From NCBI RefSeq assembly GCF_900108065.1, contig NZ_FNVQ01000001.1, positions 868,001-932,000 on the forward strand: 64,000 nucleotides of DNA, given 5' to 3'. Positions 47,744 through 55,661 of the stretch are shown here, in pieces. The notes under the pieces were generated by a model. It saw nothing but the letters and a program-made list of their open reading frames with translations. It did not search any database and had not been told where the DNA came from. This DNA is from Marinobacterium lutimaris (GTDB taxonomy: Bacteria > Pseudomonadota > Gammaproteobacteria > Pseudomonadales > Balneatricaceae). The translations under genes and the position numbers were made by a program. Each line of letters starts with the position of its first letter. The stretch's first letter is position 1.

Positions 47744-50700
47744 GCGGCACCTCCCTGAGCAGAAGATTCTGGTACCAGAAAAATCACAGCAACCGGGAAA
47801 GTACGATCATTGAGTTTGGCGTAGCGGGTTTCGATGGCTTCAGCCTCCTGCTGGCGCTCAGATGGTATGCGAGCTAGACGCGCCTCCAATGCAGCGGTGT
47901 CTCGTCTGAGCTGAATTCGTTCGTCTTCCGTAAACAACGATAGCTGTGACGGCTCTTGGTCTTTTTTAAGCTCTGCCTCAATGGCGCGTTCAAGTTCATC
48001 CAGAACAGTATTGATATCTTCTACTTCTTGCTGCTTTCGTGACTGTAAAGTATTGGCCAGAAACTTAAGACGCTCTTTAGATCGAGCATCGACCGTTTGC
48101 AGGACCGCGTTTTGCGCGTGATCGAAACGCACTCGAATGGCATCAAGTAAAGAATCTGTAGCTGTAATTGGCTGGGCCTGATTCAGCCACTGCTGAACTT
48201 TGGTGACGCCTTCTTCTCGGCGGAAAGATTTGTCACCCAGGTAGCCACCAGCGTACGTCAGCTCTTCGTGAAGGCGATGATGGTTGCCACCAGTGACGAC
48301 TAGACGTGAGATGACGACCACAGCAGGGCCGTCGAGTAGACCATCTGGCACCGCTCGCACAGTGACACGATGCAACTTCTTAACATCGTCCTGCGCCCAG
48401 ACCTCGGCGCGGAGCAATCGCAGACACATCTGTACCAACCGGTGGTTCAGGTGAACCAGCACCACGTCGTCACGACCGGTAGCGACAGCGTGATCAAAGG
48501 TGATGGGTCGAATTTGCTGTGTATAAGGGTGGCGCAGCCCTTCAAGGCATCGAGCCCACGAACCCGACAAGGCGGGCATCTTGAAGACAGTACCCGCCGG
48601 GGCATCAGCCAATGCAAAGGGCTCAAGTGGCGGACGGCTTGCCAGCAAAAGACCTGTCTTCACCGCCATGAGGATGTGCTCTGGCGTAAGGTGGAAATCC
48701 TGCTGCGTGGTCAGGAGCCGCTCGTGCAGTTTGGCGACTCGATCTTTTAGCTGGCGCTCGGCACGCACAAACCGTCTGGCCTTGGCGATTTTGGCTTCCG
48801 CGAGGCGGGTGTCGAGGTCTTTGAGTGAACCCTCAATCAGCCCCGACATCTGCGGCGCGATAACTGGGTTGACGCTGCCCATGTCAGCCCGCATTGATTC
48901 GAGCTTGCGCAACGCGCGGATGATGTCGTCGCCGTGGCCGCCAATGGTGGCTTTGCCTGGTTCACCGCCATCGACGGGGTGCCAGATCAACACCTCCTTC
49001 TGACGCTGACCGTGTCGGTCGATACGACCGTTGCGCTGCTCCATCACATTAGGATTGTACGGTATCTCCAGGTGGATGAGGTAGTTACAGTAGTTCTGCA
49101 AGTCGATACCTTCAGATGCAGCATCAGTGGCTAACAGGATGCGCACCGCTGAATCCTTGGGAGCAGTTTGGAAGGCCGCTTTGACCTTCTCGCGGTCTTC
49201 CTGCTGCATGCCGCCATGAAGGATGGCTAGTCGATCACCACCGAAGCCGTGGCTGGCAAGGATCTCGTGCATCCACTGATGGGTGGTGCGGTATTCAGTG
49301 AATAAGATGACCCGGCGATCATTCCACTGACCATTAGACTTGAGATTAGACGTGAGCCAATCGAGGACTGACTTGGCTTTGGCATCGACCTGGTTCTTGG
49401 CTGTCTGTGCCCAAGAACGCAGTTCGTTCAGTATCTGTCGCTGCTCTACCGTCAGCGGTTGTACGTGACGTGAGGCCTCTTCGACGGCCTCGGACTGTGC
49501 GTTTTCGACCTCCTGATCATCAGCGTAATCCTCTTCGACTCGAAGAATGGCCTTGCGCAAAATGCGGTCGGCCATGCCATGTTTTTCCTTGCGAGGACTG
49601 CCATTGGTCAGGCTGTCGATGTGCTTCTCAAGCGTGGATGCGAATGCGGCAGGAGATGAGAATAAACGCTTCTTGAGCAATTGGTTTACGAACGTTGTAC
49701 CAAATGTAACACCGCTCTTTTCGGCATCCTTCTCACGGCTCTCGCAGTAATCGTTCAGCATTTGGTGAATGGCGCGCTCGTGTGCTGAATATGGTGCAGC
49801 CAGCGCTTGTAGCTTGCGCTGCGCATAAAGCGGCTTGCCTTCCGCATCTACTAGGTCGCTCTTGAGGCGACGAATCATCACCTGACTCAACTGCTTTTCA
49901 TCTGGCAGGATGTTTCGGGCGAACCGCTGGTCATCAAGTAACTCCAGCAGCGATGTGAAGGATTCGGTGTAACCGTTGTGGGGTGTGGCCGTCAGGAACA
50001 AACGATGCTGGAAGTGGGGGCTGATGGAACGAATGAAGCGCGTCCGCTGACTCTCGAGGGCGTAGTGTGCGCCGGCAGCAGGGGCGATATTGTGCGCCTC
50101 GTCGACGACGAGCATATCGAACTTGCGTGGATAATTGGTGTGCGCAGGGAGAACATCACGCATGGCACGCAATCCTTCACCGCTTTTAACCCAATCCATC
50201 GAGGCAATCAGCCTTGGATGTGATGTCCAAGGATTGGCGTGGATTCCACGCTCTCGACGCAACTGCTTGATATAGGCTGTATCGACGATACGAAAATCAA
50301 GGCCAAACTTCTCCAGCATTTCTACGCGCCACTTTTCTTGCAGTGATGCCGGGCAAATAATCAGGACGGTACGGGCACGGTGTCGCAGAAGCATCTCCTG
50401 AACGACTAGACCAGCCTCAATGGTCTTACCCAAGCCGACGTCATCAGCAATGAGTAGATTCACACGAGCCATATCAATGGCCCGCACTAGAGGGTCGAGC
50501 TGAAAATCCTCGATGCTGACGCCGCTGCGGAACGGCGCTTGCAGAAAGCCTCTGTCCGCATTGGTAGCGGCTCCCCAGCGTACTGCGTCAAGGAAGGCTT
50601 CTAGTGTATCTGAGTCATCCTGCCCGGTGATGGAAGGCAAACCCGCACGCTCGATGATTTGGGCACCAGGTTCAATTTCCCAAATGACCTCCAACTCTTC

Positions 50701-50880
50701 GCCAAGACCATCCTCATCTATGGATGAAAGCGTCACGTAGTGTTGTAAGGCTGAAGCTGATTCTAGTTTTGAGGAGGCGACGTCTGCGACGATCCATTGT
50801 CGCCGGCGAACTTCGACCAGTTGGCCCGGCTCTGGACGAGCGCTATAGGTATGGTTTTGCTGTTCGTTTGAAATTTCCAT
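47740..50880 (-). CDS. drmD: DISARM SNF2-type helicase DrmD
   Basis: A 1,046-residue protein with ATG at 50880; the ribosome binding site is weak (GAGAA only). SNF2 family motifs: DDVGLGKTIEAGLVV with the Walker A lysine at residue 152, VVDEAHNIAP (DEAH at 260-263), LTATPHNGYTESF as motif III, ATDAASEGIDLQ as motif V and QRNGRIDRHGQRQ as motif VI. A coiled-coil region lies near the C-terminus (about 930-1030). DrmD is the signature of class 1 DISARM, as opposed to drmE in class 2. It lies 48 bases after vsr and overlaps drmMI, so it heads the core DISARM block. Confidence 0.9.
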   Translation of the reverse strand: MEISNEQQNHTYSARPEPGQLVEVRRRQWIVADVASSKLESASALQHYVTLSSIDEDGLGEELEVIWEIEPGAQIIERAGLPSITGQDDSDTLEAFLDAVRWGAATNADRGFLQAPFRSGVSIEDFQLDPLVRAIDMARVNLLIADDVGLGKTIEAGLVVQEMLLRHRARTVLIICPASLQEKWRVEMLEKFGLDFRIVDTAYIKQLRRERGIHANPWTSHPRLIASMDWVKSGEGLRAMRDVLPAHTNYPRKFDMLVVDEAHNIAPAAGAHYALESQRTRFIRSISPHFQHRLFLTATPHNGYTESFTSLLELLDDQRFARNILPDEKQLSQVMIRRLKSDLVDAEGKPLYAQRKLQALAAPYSAHERAIHQMLNDYCESREKDAEKSGVTFGTTFVNQLLKKRLFSSPAAFASTLEKHIDSLTNGSPRKEKHGMADRILRKAILRVEEDYADDQEVENAQSEAVEEASRHVQPLTVEQRQILNELRSWAQTAKNQVDAKAKSVLDWLTSNLKSNGQWNDRRVILFTEYRTTHQWMHEILASHGFGGDRLAILHGGMQQEDREKVKAAFQTAPKDSAVRILLATDAASEGIDLQNYCNYLIHLEIPYNPNVMEQRNGRIDRHGQRQKEVLIWHPVDGGEPGKATIGGHGDDIIRALRKLESMRADMGSVNPVIAPQMSGLIEGSLKDLDTRLAEAKIAKARRFVRAERQLKDRVAKLHERLLTTQQDFHLTPEHILMAVKTGLLLASRPPLEPFALADAPAGTVFKMPALSGSWARCLEGLRHPYTQQIRPITFDHAVATGRDDVVLVHLNHRLVQMCLRLLRAEVWAQDDVKKLHRVTVRAVPDGLLDGPAVVVISRLVVTGGNHHRLHEELTYAGGYLGDKSFRREEGVTKVQQWLNQAQPITATDSLLDAIRVRFDHAQNAVLQTVDARSKERLKFLANTLQSRKQQEVEDINTVLDELERAIEAELKKDQEPSQLSLFTEDERIQLRRDTAALEARLARIPSERQQEAEAIETRYAKLNDRTFPVAVIFLVPESSAQGGAA

Positions 50881-50928
50881 TTCTCAGCCATAATCCTGTT
50901 ATTTTCTTTTTCCAGCGCCAGGCAAAGC

Positions 50929-51354
50929 TTAGCGCTTCGACCTGGCCAGTGCGACCGCCCGCATGACAGTTTCAGCAGCATCGATGGGCGACTCATGTGC
51001 CCAAAATCTCAGGACGGTCCATCCCATCTGGCGGAGGCGTTCGTTCGTATCTGCGTCCCTGAGGCGGTTCGTCTCGATTTTTTGTCGCCAGAACTCTGCA
51101 TTCTGCTTCGGCCATGACGCATGCTCAGGACAACCGTGCCAAAAGCATCCATCGACGAAAATCGCGATTCTGAGTCCCGGAAATACCACGTCTGCGACGC
51201 GCCGAGGTTTCTTGATAACCTCATGGTCGACCCGGTAACGCAAACCTCTTCGGTAGAGTTCTTTCCGCAAAGCAATCTCGGCATCAGTCCCTTTATGCCT
51301 CACCTTCGCCATTCGGCGACTAGCCGCTGATGACGAAGGCTGAATGGGCGACAT
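50929..51354 (-). CDS. vsr: Very short patch repair endonuclease (Vsr)
   Basis: The frame opens upstream inside the methyltransferase gene, but the ATG at 51354, ten bases after that gene's stop, gives a normal 141-residue Vsr. Motifs: RMAKVRHKGTDAE and LRKELYRRGLRYRV at the start, VADVVF with the catalytic Asp (D55), and VDGCFWHGCPEH (68-78) with the zinc and catalytic His/Cys residues. RQMGWTVLRFWAHE closes the fold. Vsr nicks at T:G mismatches produced when 5-methylcytosine deaminates, so it is a natural companion of the adjacent cytosine methyltransferase. It sits in the same operon ahead of drmD. Confidence 0.92.
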   Translation of the reverse strand: MSPIQPSSSAASRRMAKVRHKGTDAEIALRKELYRRGLRYRVDHEVIKKPRRVADVVFPGLRIAIFVDGCFWHGCPEHASWPKQNAEFWRQKIETNRLRDADTNERLRQMGWTVLRFWAHESPIDAAETVMRAVALARSKR

Positions 51355-51364
51355 TACCCGCTCA

Positions 51365-52408
51365 TCATTGGGCAGAAAACGATGCGATATGTACGCTGAT
51401 GCTGCGCGCGATGGCGCGGCCAAGATCGACGGGAACTGCATTGCCTATGAGTCGTCCTAAAACCTTGAAGCTCACCTCTCCATCTTTTGGCACGAAGGCA
51501 TAGTCACGGGGGAAGCTCTGGAGAATCGCCGCCTCTCTCAAGGATATGGCTCTATTTTGCTCTGGGTGCCCGAAACGACCATTACCGAAGCCATAGCACT
51601 GCGTTGTCATGGTTGGGGCTGGTTTGTCCCACTCCATACGGCCATACACGCCCGGATAGGTTCGTCCACTCTCGGCACGGTGACAGTCTGCAACGAGGTA
51701 TTCCGGCCAATCACGCCAAGTACCACCTGGTTTCGAGACCTTGATCCGTTGAAGATTTTTCTCTGACAGCTTTGAGGTTACGTGTAATTTGTCCCTAGGA
51801 GCCGACTCGCCGGCAGACAGTGGGCGTAAACGACCAATGGCTTGGCGAACCGACTTCGGCTTCTCAATGGTGGGCTCAATCATTTTGATATCGCCGTGCC
51901 TGGATGCCAGTAGCACCATACGTCGCCGAGTTTGAGGTACACCGTAACGGGAGCTATCGACCACATCAAACCAAACCTTGTAACCAAGCCGCTTTAACGT
52001 ATCCACGAAATCATGGAACACCGCGTGTTTCGCGACTGTAGGCACGTTCTCCATCGTGATGACATCTGGTCTGGCGCCTTTAGCTAGTCGAGCAAACTCG
52101 TATAACAGCCCCCATTTCCCATCCTTGCCATCAAGCTCGTAACGCTGGGCATAGGTCGAAAACGGCTGACATGGAGCGCAACCTGCAAGAATCGTTAGAT
52201 CAGCGTCACCGAACAGTGCTTTGAGTTCATCCGTGGTAATTTTGCTTACGTCACGCTCAATGAATCGTGCATTGTTATTGGCTTCGTAGGGAAAACGGCA
52301 GGCCGGGTCCAGATCTATACCCGCCACCACCGGCAGCCCTTCCAAGACAAAGCCATGCGTCAGTCCGCCCGCGCCACAGAATAAATCCACACATGACATT
52401 GTTGTCAC
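51365..52408 (-). CDS. DNA cytosine-5 methyltransferase
   Basis: All main motifs are present: DLFCGAGG (I), AGCAPCQPFS with the catalytic Cys (IV), MENVPTV (VI), QTRRRMVLLAS (VIII) and LIGNAVPVDLG (X). I prefer the GTG at 52408 because AGGAG lies six bases before it; that AGGAG would be inside the gene if the ATG at 52423 were used, and the ATG at 52399 is also possible. The product is about 347 residues, a normal size for a Dcm-like enzyme with a short target-recognition region between motifs VIII and X. No partner restriction enzyme is next to it apart from Vsr. It may be an orphan protective methylase or part of the extended DISARM operon. Confidence 0.9.
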   Translation of the reverse strand: MTTMSCVDLFCGAGGLTHGFVLEGLPVVAGIDLDPACRFPYEANNNARFIERDVSKITTDELKALFGDADLTILAGCAPCQPFSTYAQRYELDGKDGKWGLLYEFARLAKGARPDVITMENVPTVAKHAVFHDFVDTLKRLGYKVWFDVVDSSRYGVPQTRRRMVLLASRHGDIKMIEPTIEKPKSVRQAIGRLRPLSAGESAPRDKLHVTSKLSEKNLQRIKVSKPGGTWRDWPEYLVADCHRAESGRTYPGVYGRMEWDKPAPTMTTQCYGFGNGRFGHPEQNRAISLREAAILQSFPRDYAFVPKDGEVSFKVLGRLIGNAVPVDLGRAIARSISVHIASFSAQ

Positions 52409-52474
52409 GCTACATCTCCTCATTAAAGCTTCAAGCGTAGGTAGGCGAAAACAATCCTGCCTCTGGTAAACCGA

Positions 52475-52687
52475 TCACTGGTCACCTCGACTTTCGTCTT
52501 CTGCAGCCCCACCTGACCGCACCCATGTATCGACATCCACTGTTTTGAACTTCCATAGCCTGCCGATTCGATGAGCGGGCATGCTTCTCTTGTTTATCCA
52601 AGCGTAAACAGTGTCCTTGCTCACGCCGAGGTACTCGGCGATCTCCTCTACCGACAACCAGCGCTCAGACATAACATCGATATCCAT
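52475..52687 (-). CDS. Excisionase-family helix-turn-helix protein
   Basis: A 70-residue protein if started at the ATG at 52687. An ATG at 52672 and a TTG at 52729 are alternatives; none has a strong ribosome binding site. RWLSVEEIAEYLGVSKDTVY, AWINKRSMPAHRIGRLWKF and VDVDTWV are the pattern of the HTH_17/excisionase family. Such small proteins act as recombination directionality factors or as transcription regulators. It is first in the operon leading to the methyltransferase, vsr and DISARM genes, with 66 bases to the next start, so regulation of the defence operon or of island excision are both plausible. Confidence 0.8.
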   Translation of the reverse strand: MDIDVMSERWLSVEEIAEYLGVSKDTVYAWINKRSMPAHRIGRLWKFKTVDVDTWVRSGGAAEDESRGDQ

Positions 52688-52710
52688 TGAAGAAGTCGAA
52701 TTACGGGTAA

Positions 52711-52784
52711 TTTGGAGATAATCGCACAAATCACCACTCTTAATAAATCACAATTAATAGGATTAAAGCTGATTTGGAGGGAAT
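52711..52784. promoter_or_regulatory. Direct repeats TTTGGAGATAAT / TTTGGAGGGAAT upstream of the HTH gene
   Basis: Two 12-base copies (10 of 12 identical) lie at 52711-52722 and 52773-52784, in the AT-rich leader of the excisionase-type gene. The 62-base offset is close to six helical turns. They could be binding sites for the HTH protein and so control the long defence operon. The rest of the 52730-52982 gap holds no convincing gene or terminator. Confidence 0.3.
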
Positions 52785-52982
52785 TAAGCGAATTGCACAG
52801 GAACAGCAGAGCCCTGAGCCGAGCCCTGTCCCCATCGTGAGCCCAGTCAAAACACATAGAACGAGTGACCGATCCTTGAGTCATGCCGCATGTATAGATG
52901 AGCCGTGCCTTCCAAAAGAATCCAGCGACGGAGTATCCCTTGGTTCTGCATAACAACAACAGTCACTCACACTAAACTGTTT

Positions 52983-55658
52983 TCAAACAGAAATTATTGC
53001 TGCAATTGCACGATAGGTTGGCACCCTAAACGGTAAATTTGCTGTCTTAATCCAATCATCAACGCAACTGAAGGCAAGACCCAGTTGGCTTTTCGCTGTT
53101 TCGTTTACAACGCTTAACTCGGCCGTGTCAGCGTCTACCAGCTCTATACCGTTAAGTCGTTCGAGAACCTTCCAATCTCGAATAACCTCACACTTTCCGG
53201 ATTTAAAGCATTCAGCACCTATGATCGATCGTCTTATATGCCCCGACTGATCAGTGATACTGTCCATTACCTGAAAAACGATTAAAGAGTGTTCAATGCT
53301 CTTACTGCCCGCCAAGCTCACTGGGTATTCAGCGGCCATCTTCAATGCTTTGTCGAATACTTTATGACCTACACCAAGAACCTTTTCAGCGTTGCCAGTC
53401 GGTACATTGCGATCAAAAACCATCTCATCGTACTTCCGCCGTATTCCTGGCTCATCAAGCCATTCTTCAGGCGTCTTGAAGGTTAGACCGTTATTTACCC
53501 GCGCCACCCGGCGCCGACAGGCTATCAACATAGCTTCAAAGAACGGCTGCAGGTGGGGCAAGTCGACATTGGGGACCTCTTTCAAACCGCTCAAATCGAA
53601 CTTGTCTGCATTACCCACCATGGATTTCACCGCATCGATGACTGACTCTCCTCCAAGCGTTTCTGTTTTTTCGTCAAACCATTGATCTAAACGCACGCCG
53701 TTTTGTAGCGCAGCATCACTAAAGACTTCGGTCAGGATGTTCGTTGACGACATCCCTAGCACGAGTTGGAGGAGATCCTCTGGGTCATCCATGGCAACAG
53801 ATAAGGCTGATGTAATGCGCTCCAGTTTGGCGTTTAAAAGATCCCATATTCGCGACTCCACCGTCTCTGGATTACGCAAAGTAATAACCTCAACCGGATG
53901 TTTCTGTCCGTATCGGTTCAGACGCCCAACCCGTTGATGAAGCCTCATCGGATTCCAGGGTAGATCGACATGAATTAGGGAGTGGCATCGGTGCTGCAGG
54001 TCGATGCCTTCACCACCAGCCTCAGTAGAGATCAGAAAACGCACTTTGCCACTGTTGAACAAGTCCGCCGCGTCTTCTCTCCGTATCCGCCGAGTAACTA
54101 ATGAACCGTCCGGCAACAGCAAGTCTTGAAGGCCCTCGTCTCCGTTGATGAAAGTAACGGAGTATTCTCCATATTGGTTCATCAACGCAGTCATGAGCAG
54201 CGATTGGGTTGCCTTGTACTCAGTGAAGAAAAGAACCTGTCGCTCCTTGTAAGGGCCCTCAAGCACATCAAGAATTTTTTCGATTTTTGTTTCAGACTCA
54301 ACTTGAGAAGCCGCTTGAACCAATGACTCAAGATTGGGGATCTCCTCCTCCATGAGGGTCAACGTTGCTTCCACCAGCATCAGGTCCAAATCACCTTCCT
54401 GATCAGCCAATAGAGATGAACTGTCTTCCGCAGCAGAAAGAGCTCTTTTGTCTATTGCCGATAATCTAATCGCCTCCTGCAGTTCTGTTCTTGTCTTAAT
54501 CAGTCGTCCTAAACGTCCCTGCAATGCCTTTCGAATAGCGGCAACTGAGCTAGACGCCAACTTCTGCATCGCGATGAGTACCAACATCACCTGCCTCCCT
54601 TCCTTGGCAGAAAGAGATGAAGCGTAAGCTTTACCGCCAGCGATGAATTCGGTCAAAAGCTTATAAAAATATTCCTCCTCGGGTTTATAACGGTATGTTT
54701 CAGAGCGCACCGAGACTGGCTTAAATAGCTTTTCCCCTTTCATGTTCGTAACAAGGCTTTTGTTGTTTCTGATCATCACCTCTTTCAGAGCTGCAATCTG
54801 CTTATGATCAGGCTGTTTTGGGTCAAAGAGGTCGGGTCTCAGCAGTTTCATAAGTGACCAAAACCCATAGGCCTTTCCACGGTGTGGGGTTCCCGAGAAG
54901 AACACACAAGATTCGACTTTCTTTTTCTCCAGCAGGTCTTCGACGAACTTGTAACCGAGAGTAGAGCCTGAGGACTCATCTGCGTTTAGGTGGTGAGCTT
55001 CATCGACGATTAGCAGATCCCAAGGTTCGGCATCCAGCATTCGATCGTGGCGACCATTTCGATCGGATCGTAGGGTGGGTAGCGAAGCAACAACCTGATG
55101 ATGAGTGTTCCAAAAATCTCCTTTATTACTGTCTAACTCTGTCGAATATCGAGATAGCCGGATGTCAAACATCTCACGAAGTCGATACTGCCATTGCTCG
55201 ACCAGCGATGCTGGGCATAAAACCAACAATCGACGAACCAGCCCTTTAGACAATAGGGGCCAGAGAATAAGCCCTGCTTCTATGGTTTTACCTAAGCCAA
55301 CATCGTCAGCTACCAAATACCGAACTGGCCACCTATGGGAGACTCGGTGGCATACCCATAACTGGTGAGGCAAAAGAGCAATTCGAGACCGCGAAAAAAC
55401 TCCCCAAGAATCATTAACAGATTGGATAGCCGCCGCTTGACACTTACTTACTACCTCCCGAATCGAGTGCCAGTCGTTTGAGCTAAGTGCTGATTCAAGT
55501 CCGACTAGTTTTTTAAGCACCTGTGCATCGCACTCCTCAAGCCCATGCTCAAAGCGCACAATAGCTGTCGTTCCCTTAGGAAACTCGATTACCCCGGGAC
55601 CAAACCGTTGATGAATGACTTCATCACCGGGGCTGAGAGGTGCCTGGTTCCTAGTCAT
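52983..55658 (-). CDS. RapA/SNF2-like helicase with N-terminal Tudor-like domain
   Basis: An 891-residue protein; the ATG at 55658 is three bases after the upstream stop and behind GGAGG. Residues 8-45 (SPGDEVIHQRFGPGVIEF, VRFEHGLEEC) resemble the Tudor-like domain at the C-terminus of UvrD/PcrA and in CarD-type proteins. The helicase core has ADDVGLGKTIEAGLIL (lysine 124), LIVDEAHHLN (DEAH at 219-222), FFSGTPHRGK, TEAGGEGIDLQ and HQRVGRLNRYGQ. This is SNF2/RapA type, distinct in sequence from the DrmD protein here. The C-terminal 250 residues are not recognised. It is coupled to the giant sacsin-like gene, so the two probably act together, most likely in defence. I do not know a named system with this pair. 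Confidence 0.8.
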   Translation of the reverse strand: MTRNQAPLSPGDEVIHQRFGPGVIEFPKGTTAIVRFEHGLEECDAQVLKKLVGLESALSSNDWHSIREVVSKCQAAAIQSVNDSWGVFSRSRIALLPHQLWVCHRVSHRWPVRYLVADDVGLGKTIEAGLILWPLLSKGLVRRLLVLCPASLVEQWQYRLREMFDIRLSRYSTELDSNKGDFWNTHHQVVASLPTLRSDRNGRHDRMLDAEPWDLLIVDEAHHLNADESSGSTLGYKFVEDLLEKKKVESCVFFSGTPHRGKAYGFWSLMKLLRPDLFDPKQPDHKQIAALKEVMIRNNKSLVTNMKGEKLFKPVSVRSETYRYKPEEEYFYKLLTEFIAGGKAYASSLSAKEGRQVMLVLIAMQKLASSSVAAIRKALQGRLGRLIKTRTELQEAIRLSAIDKRALSAAEDSSSLLADQEGDLDLMLVEATLTLMEEEIPNLESLVQAASQVESETKIEKILDVLEGPYKERQVLFFTEYKATQSLLMTALMNQYGEYSVTFINGDEGLQDLLLPDGSLVTRRIRREDAADLFNSGKVRFLISTEAGGEGIDLQHRCHSLIHVDLPWNPMRLHQRVGRLNRYGQKHPVEVITLRNPETVESRIWDLLNAKLERITSALSVAMDDPEDLLQLVLGMSSTNILTEVFSDAALQNGVRLDQWFDEKTETLGGESVIDAVKSMVGNADKFDLSGLKEVPNVDLPHLQPFFEAMLIACRRRVARVNNGLTFKTPEEWLDEPGIRRKYDEMVFDRNVPTGNAEKVLGVGHKVFDKALKMAAEYPVSLAGSKSIEHSLIVFQVMDSITDQSGHIRRSIIGAECFKSGKCEVIRDWKVLERLNGIELVDADTAELSVVNETAKSQLGLAFSCVDDWIKTANLPFRVPTYRAIAAIISV

Positions 55659-55661
55659 TTA

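Noticed and set aside
35058-50880. BREX or class 2 DISARM
   Set aside because: There is no PglX/PglZ/BrxC set, and no drmE. drmD plus an Eco57I-type adenine methylase in the order D-MI-A-B-C is class 1 DISARM.
52648-52959. 103-codon minus-strand open frame upstream of the HTH gene
   Set aside because: It overlaps the start of the well supported excisionase-type gene in another frame, has no recognisable motif and no clear ribosome binding site.
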